Assembly (NCBI GenBank): GCA_021202715.1
Contig: JAJQCL010000171.1
Location: forward strand, 1-18,282
DNA from: Lachnospiraceae bacterium
GTDB taxonomy: Bacteria; Bacillota; Clostridia; Lachnospirales; Lachnospiraceae
Length of the DNA: 18,282 nucleotides
Reading direction: 5' to 3'
The position numbers were made by a program, and so were the translations under genes. Positions 14,316 to 18,282 of the stretch are shown here, piece by piece (positions within the stretch are counted from its first letter, which is position 1; every line of letters starts with the position of its first letter). A model generated the notes under the pieces. The model did no database searches. It worked only from the letters and a program-made list of their open reading frames with translations, and was not told the origin of the DNA.

Positions 14316-15671
14316 ATGAGTACAAAAGAAACAAAGAAGATCCCGCTTCCGCAGAAAGTGGCGTATGGGTGCGGAATGAGCGGCGGAAACATCATGAGCG
14401 TGCTGATGTCCAATTTTATAACAGCGTATTATACGGACACGGCTCTGATCGCTCCGATGGCGATCGCGACGATGATGGTGGTTGCGCGAGTGTTTGACGG
14501 TGTCAGCGATTTCGCGATGGGCAGTATTGTTGACCGGACGAATACGAAGATCGGCAAAGCGCGTCCCTGGGTGTTTGCGGCGGCTCCTCTGATGCTGGCC
14601 GGAATCATTCTGATTCTGAACGTTCCCCAGAGCTGGGAGAGCGGGATGAAGCTGGTGTACGCCTATGTGACGTATATCTTCCTGAACGCGATCGTTTATA
14701 CGATCTATGGCATCTCGCATACGGCGCTGCTGGCGCGGATGAGCCATGATTCACAGGATCGAACGCTGACGTCGACCATCGCGATCATTATGCAGAACCT
14801 GGCGCAGATCGCGGCGGCGAGCGGTATCACGGTGCTGTATCTGAATGTCGGCTTGAGATTCACCAGTGTGATCGTCGGCGGCGTCGCGGGCGTGCTGATC
14901 CTGATCGAGGCGCTGCTTTGCCGTGAGCTCACAGAGACTCAGGACGTCTCTATGGACGTGAACAAAGAGAAAAAACAGGGCGCGTCCCTGCTTGATCAGT
15001 TCAAAGCGGTCCTGAAATGCAAATATTTCTGGTGCTGCCTGGTGTTCGGTGTCTGCACGCTTGTCTACAATGCCAATGCGGCTTCCTGCACCATTTATTA
15101 CTGCACCTGGGTGCTGGGTGACTCCATGTACACGGCGACACTGTTGGGACTCGGCGTGGCTCCGAGTATCATCATGCTGGTCGTGACACCCTGGCTGACA
15201 CAGAAATTCTCCAAGAGAGGCTTTATGTCGGTCTGCTCGATCGGTCTGATCCTGAGCTTCGTGCTGATCAATGTAGCACCGACGAGCAAGGGCGTCCTCC
15301 TGGCGTGCGCGTTCCTGCGAAGCTTTGCCGGCGGCCCGATGTTTGCCGGAATCTATGCGTTCATTGCTGACTCGGCAAACTATGTAGAGTGGAAGACCGG
15401 GATTCATGCCGAAGGCCTGATGGCTTCCTCGCAGTCCATGGGTCAGAAGATCGGGATGGGTATCGGCGGCGCCAGCGTGATGTGGGTGCTTGCCGCGGCC
15501 GGATATGATTCGACTCTGGCAGCCCAGTCGGAAGCTGTGATCTCCGCACTGAAATTCAGCTATATCTGGGTTGACGCGATTGTCTGCGCCGTCCTGCTGC
15601 TTTGCATCCTGCTGCTGGACGTGGAAAAATATCTGCCGCAGATGCAGAATGCTTATGGTAAAGGAGAATGA
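14316..15671 (+). CDS. GPH-family cation symporter (sugar/glycoside type MFS)
   Basis: A 451-residue membrane protein with about 12 hydrophobic helices. The ATG at 14316 fits AAAGGA (14304-14309) better than the in-frame GTG at 14298. The N-terminal part shows the glycoside-pentoside-hexuronide:cation symporter signature: KVAYGCGMSGGN, FITAYYTDTA, then ARVFDGVSDFAMG followed by DRTNTKIGKARPW in the first cytoplasmic loops. ADSANYVEWKTGIHAEGL near residue 350 is the family's second conserved region. It imports a sugar, glycoside or uronide with Na+ or H+. A 13-base palindrome, CCTGTATTACAGG (14284-14296), sits in the 51-base gap before it and could form a small mRNA hairpin. Its stop overlaps the next start. 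Confidence 0.93.
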   Translation: MSTKETKKIPLPQKVAYGCGMSGGNIMSVLMSNFITAYYTDTALIAPMAIATMMVVARVFDGVSDFAMGSIVDRTNTKIGKARPWVFAAAPLMLAGIILILNVPQSWESGMKLVYAYVTYIFLNAIVYTIYGISHTALLARMSHDSQDRTLTSTIAIIMQNLAQIAAASGITVLYLNVGLRFTSVIVGGVAGVLILIEALLCRELTETQDVSMDVNKEKKQGASLLDQFKAVLKCKYFWCCLVFGVCTLVYNANAASCTIYYCTWVLGDSMYTATLLGLGVAPSIIMLVVTPWLTQKFSKRGFMSVCSIGLILSFVLINVAPTSKGVLLACAFLRSFAGGPMFAGIYAFIADSANYVEWKTGIHAEGLMASSQSMGQKIGMGIGGASVMWVLAAAGYDSTLAAQSEAVISALKFSYIWVDAIVCAVLLLCILLLDVEKYLPQMQNAYGKGE

Positions 15672-17080
15672 TGGAAGAACGGGCCAATGCGTTTCTGGGA
15701 GAAGAAAAACTCAGTACGCTGATGAGAATGTATTCGGTTCCCTGCATCATTTCGCTGCTGGTTGCGGCGCTCTATAATATCGTTGATCAGATCTTCATCG
15801 CGAATGCGTCGTATCTCGGCTCGTATGGAAATGCGGCGAACAACGTGGTTTTTCCGCTGACGATCGTAGCCCTGTCCCTGGCCGTGATGATCGGGGACGG
15901 ATGCTGCGCCTACGTCAGCATCTGCCTCGGGAAAAATGAAAAAGAGGATGCTCATAAGAGCATCGGCTGCGCCGTGGTCCTGGTGATTATTGTGGGACTT
16001 CTTGTGGCTGCTGTCTATGCCGTGCTGCAGGAAGAGATCCTGACCTTCTTTGGGGGCAAGGTCAACGCGGAAACCTATGCGTGTGCCAAAGAGTATTTTA
16101 CATTTATCACCATGGGCATTCCGATCTATATGTTCGGTCAGTGCCTGAATCCGATCATCCGGTCCGATGGAAGCCCGCGCTTTGCCATGGCTTCCACCGT
16201 ACTGGGCGCGGTCTTCAACATCATTTTTGATCCGATCTGTATCTACGGACTCCACTGGGGCATGAAGGGCGCTGCGATCGCGACGGTCGGAGGACAGATC
16301 CTGACGGCGGTTCTGGCCATCTGGTACCTGTTCCATATGAAAGCGGTCCGGCTTGAGAGAAAAAGCTTCGGGATCTTTCCCGGTCTGATGAAGGCATTCC
16401 TTCCGCTGGGCATCACGAGCTTTCTGTCGCAGATCTCGGTGGTGGCCTCGATGGCAGCCGTAAACAACATGATCGTGAAATACGGCGCGCTGGATCCAAT
16501 CTATTCCCTGGCGGAATATTCGCAGATCCCGATGGCCGTCCTCGGAATCGTCATGAAGTTCTTCCAGATCGTGATTTCCGTGTCCGTGGGACTGGCCGCC
16601 GGCTGTATTCCCGTGATTGGCTACAACGTGGGAGCAGAGAAGCTGGATCGTGCGCTTAACCTCTTCAAAATGCTGCTGATCTCGGAACTTATCGTCGGTG
16701 CGGTGGCCTTTGTCATCGTGGAACTGCTGCCGCTGCAGCTGATCAGTATCTTCGGGGCGGCCAATGAAAGCTCCTATTACTCGGAGTTTGCCGTGAAAGC
16801 GTTCCGGATCTACCTGTGTATGCTGCCGCTGGCGACGCTGAACAAGGGAACCTTTATCTGCCTGCAGTCACTGGGAAAGGCAGCGCAGTCCTCCATCCTG
16901 TCACTGATCCGTGAGGTCGTATTCGGTGTGGGCTGGGCGCTGATCCTGCCGGTTTTCTTTGGCCTGAATGGTCTGCTGTATTCGATGCCTGTCTCAGATC
17001 TGCTGACCTTCCTCATCGCGATTGTGATGATCCTGCGGATCTTCAGGATGCTGAATACAGACGGCAGAGCAGCCGTATAG
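15671..17080 (+). CDS. MATE-family efflux transporter
   Basis: A 469-residue protein with about 12 membrane helices. Its start, ATG at 15671 (an ATG at 15668 is also possible), overlaps the symporter stop TGA (15669-15671), and the ribosome site AAGGAG (15661-15666) lies in the end of the symporter gene, so the two are translationally coupled. MATE-type features: the N-terminal LMRMYSVPCIISLLVAALYNIVDQIFIA, then NPIIRSDGSPRFAMASTVLGAVFNIIFDPICI, and the repeat-half equivalent IGYNVGAEKLDRA. MATE proteins export cationic or aromatic compounds using Na+ or H+ gradients. A dedicated exporter coupled to an importer suggests disposal of a toxic or unused product, such as an aglycone; this is inference. 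Confidence 0.92.
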   Translation: MEERANAFLGEEKLSTLMRMYSVPCIISLLVAALYNIVDQIFIANASYLGSYGNAANNVVFPLTIVALSLAVMIGDGCCAYVSICLGKNEKEDAHKSIGCAVVLVIIVGLLVAAVYAVLQEEILTFFGGKVNAETYACAKEYFTFITMGIPIYMFGQCLNPIIRSDGSPRFAMASTVLGAVFNIIFDPICIYGLHWGMKGAAIATVGGQILTAVLAIWYLFHMKAVRLERKSFGIFPGLMKAFLPLGITSFLSQISVVASMAAVNNMIVKYGALDPIYSLAEYSQIPMAVLGIVMKFFQIVISVSVGLAAGCIPVIGYNVGAEKLDRALNLFKMLLISELIVGAVAFVIVELLPLQLISIFGAANESSYYSEFAVKAFRIYLCMLPLATLNKGTFICLQSLGKAAQSSILSLIREVVFGVGWALILPVFFGLNGLLYSMPVSDLLTFLIAIVMILRIFRMLNTDGRAAV

Positions 17081-17143
17081 GGAAAATACAGAAGAGTTAT
17101 TTTGGGGCGGAACGCCTGCATCATCAAAGATGGGAGAATCAGT

Positions 17144-18282
17144 ATGATCATAAGAATCGGACGCGACGGTAGCGTTGCGAAGGAAACAGACAAAACGATA
17201 CAGGAAACGCTGGTCGTCATTGACGGACATGCGCATGCGATGGAATATATGCCGATTAATCCGACAGAGACGAGCCACATCGCCGTCGTCATCATGCACT
17301 GCGATCAGAATTATATGGGAATTAAGATGGGCCCGGCTCTGGCAGCGCGGGGGTATCATGTCCTGGCGTGCGAATCCTTCGAAGGCGGCGAAATCGACCG
17401 GAAGCTGGAGATGCTGGATGGCTGCATCCGCTATCTGCGGCAGAACGAGGACATAGAGAAAATTGTCCTGATGGGACACAGCGGCGGCGCGACGCTGATG
17501 ACTGCCTACCAGAGTATCGCGGAGAACGGACCAGAGATCTATCAGGGAGATGAGATGATCTACAAGTGCACCCTGAAGAAAAAACCGGAACCGGCCGACG
17601 GCCGGATGCTGATCGACGCAAACTACGGAAACGGCGTGATGTCGCTGCTGAGTATGGACCCGGCGGTGGTGGAAGAGGGAAACGGCATGAAGCTGGATCC
17701 GGCCTATGATATCTTCCGCCCGGAGAATGGTTATGATCCGGCCGGCGCTCACTACAGTGAGGCGTTTAAGAAAAAATATCATGCGGCGCAGGCGGCACGC
17801 AATGAAAAGCTGATTCGGCTGGCGTTGGAGCGTCTGGAGAAAATCCGGAAGGGCGAAGGAAATTATGTGGATGACGAGCCGTTCTTTATCACGGCGGCCG
17901 ATCAGCCGAAGCCGAATAACCGGATGCTTCCGGAGGACACCGGGCTTCTCAGCCATACGAAGGGGGAGTATGATCTCGTCCATGGAGACGGGACCGTCAC
18001 GCACGAGCAGATCCGCTGCGTGCGTACTCCGGAGTGTGACCGCAGCTTCTCCGGTACGTACGGGATGGGCGTGAATAAGAACACCGTCAAAGGATTTTTA
18101 AGCTCGCAGGCTCTGCACACAAACGGTGAATTCGCGGTGCTGGAGGATGAGATCGTCGGCGTGGACTGGAAATCCGGCTATGCGTCCCCGATCGGCAATA
18201 TTGACGGGATCACGGTCCCGACACTGATCATGGGAATGACCGGCGGCTATGAATATCTGGCTTCGGAAATGATCTATCAGCG
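17144..18282 (+). CDS. Alpha/beta-hydrolase family protein (partial, 3' end outside the window)
   Basis: The frame is open from ATG 17144 (GGGAG at 17132-17136) through the window end: 379 residues seen. After a short N-terminal strand region come HIAVVIMHCDQNYMGIKMGPALAARGYHVLACE (strand, oxyanion region, helix) and IVLMGHSGGATLM (107-119) with the nucleophile elbow GHSGG and Ser113. The strand that usually precedes the acid residue, VPTLIMGMTGGYEYLA, comes only at about 358-373, so some 245 residues lie between: an exceptionally long insert or cap with many charged and Tyr residues. The catalytic acid and His are probably beyond the window. It would hydrolyse an ester, lactone, amide or similar bond in the cytoplasm (no signal peptide). 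It follows the MATE gene by 63 bases without a terminator and is probably in the same operon. Confidence 0.82.
   Translation, partial: MIIRIGRDGSVAKETDKTIQETLVVIDGHAHAMEYMPINPTETSHIAVVIMHCDQNYMGIKMGPALAARGYHVLACESFEGGEIDRKLEMLDGCIRYLRQNEDIEKIVLMGHSGGATLMTAYQSIAENGPEIYQGDEMIYKCTLKKKPEPADGRMLIDANYGNGVMSLLSMDPAVVEEGNGMKLDPAYDIFRPENGYDPAGAHYSEAFKKKYHAAQAARNEKLIRLALERLEKIRKGEGNYVDDEPFFITAADQPKPNNRMLPEDTGLLSHTKGEYDLVHGDGTVTHEQIRCVRTPECDRSFSGTYGMGVNKNTVKGFLSSQALHTNGEFAVLEDEIVGVDWKSGYASPIGNIDGITVPTLIMGMTGGYEYLASEMIYQ

Overview
The window looks like a spore-forming, moderately GC-rich Bacillota chromosome, most likely Lachnospiraceae. Reasons: the gene order divIC - spoIIE - tilS - hpt - ftsH is the conserved Bacillota division/sporulation/protease cluster; ribosome binding sites are strong AGGAGG types; promoters are of sigma-A type; and the accessory genes (AAA-ATPase/PD-(D/E)XK proteins, a GPH-family sugar transporter, RelB/DinJ antitoxin) are typical of gut Clostridia. 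Genus and species cannot be fixed from the sequence. All recognisable genes lie on the + strand.

Region 1 (1-7901), core chromosome: the 3' end of a DivIC/FtsB-type division protein, a terminator, a short SpoIIE-like phosphatase, a promoter, tilS (tRNA-Ile lysidine synthetase, interrupted by a frameshift plus an apparent short deletion at a perfect palindrome), hpt (hypoxanthine phosphoribosyltransferase), ftsH, and a cytoplasmic GH13 alpha-glucan hydrolase only 6 bases after ftsH.

Region 2 (about 7902-9740), a more AT-rich patch of decayed accessory genes: an AAA-ATPase/PD-(D/E)XK gene with a one-base frameshift, an internal deletion of most of the nuclease domain and a second shift at its 3' end; then an intact RelB/DinJ antitoxin whose toxin partner is reduced to about ten codons. 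Two near-identical 25-base direct repeats (9256-9280 and 9678-9702) bracket the antitoxin/toxin remnant. The first is the 3' end of the nuclease pseudogene; each lies just upstream of a promoter.

Region 3 (9713-9918): promoter, tRNA-Leu(UAA), and a strong rho-independent terminator.

Region 4 (about 9960-18282), a probable catabolic locus: an amidohydrolase broken by an in-frame stop and a frameshift, a LysR-type regulator with its own promoter and terminator, then a co-directional probable operon with an FMN-dependent alpha-hydroxy-acid-dehydrogenase-like enzyme, a Gfo/Idh/MocA oxidoreductase, a GPH-type cation symporter, a MATE exporter translationally coupled to the symporter, and an alpha/beta hydrolase running off the window end. 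The plausible reading is LysR-controlled uptake and oxidation/hydrolysis of a sugar-like or glycosidic (possibly aromatic) compound, with the MATE protein exporting a product. The substrate is unknown. This operon is the best candidate here for an undescribed system.

Four loci carry inactivating lesions (tilS, the AAA/nuclease gene, the toxin, the amidohydrolase). Because tilS is normally essential, assembly or consensus error must be excluded for at least that gene.
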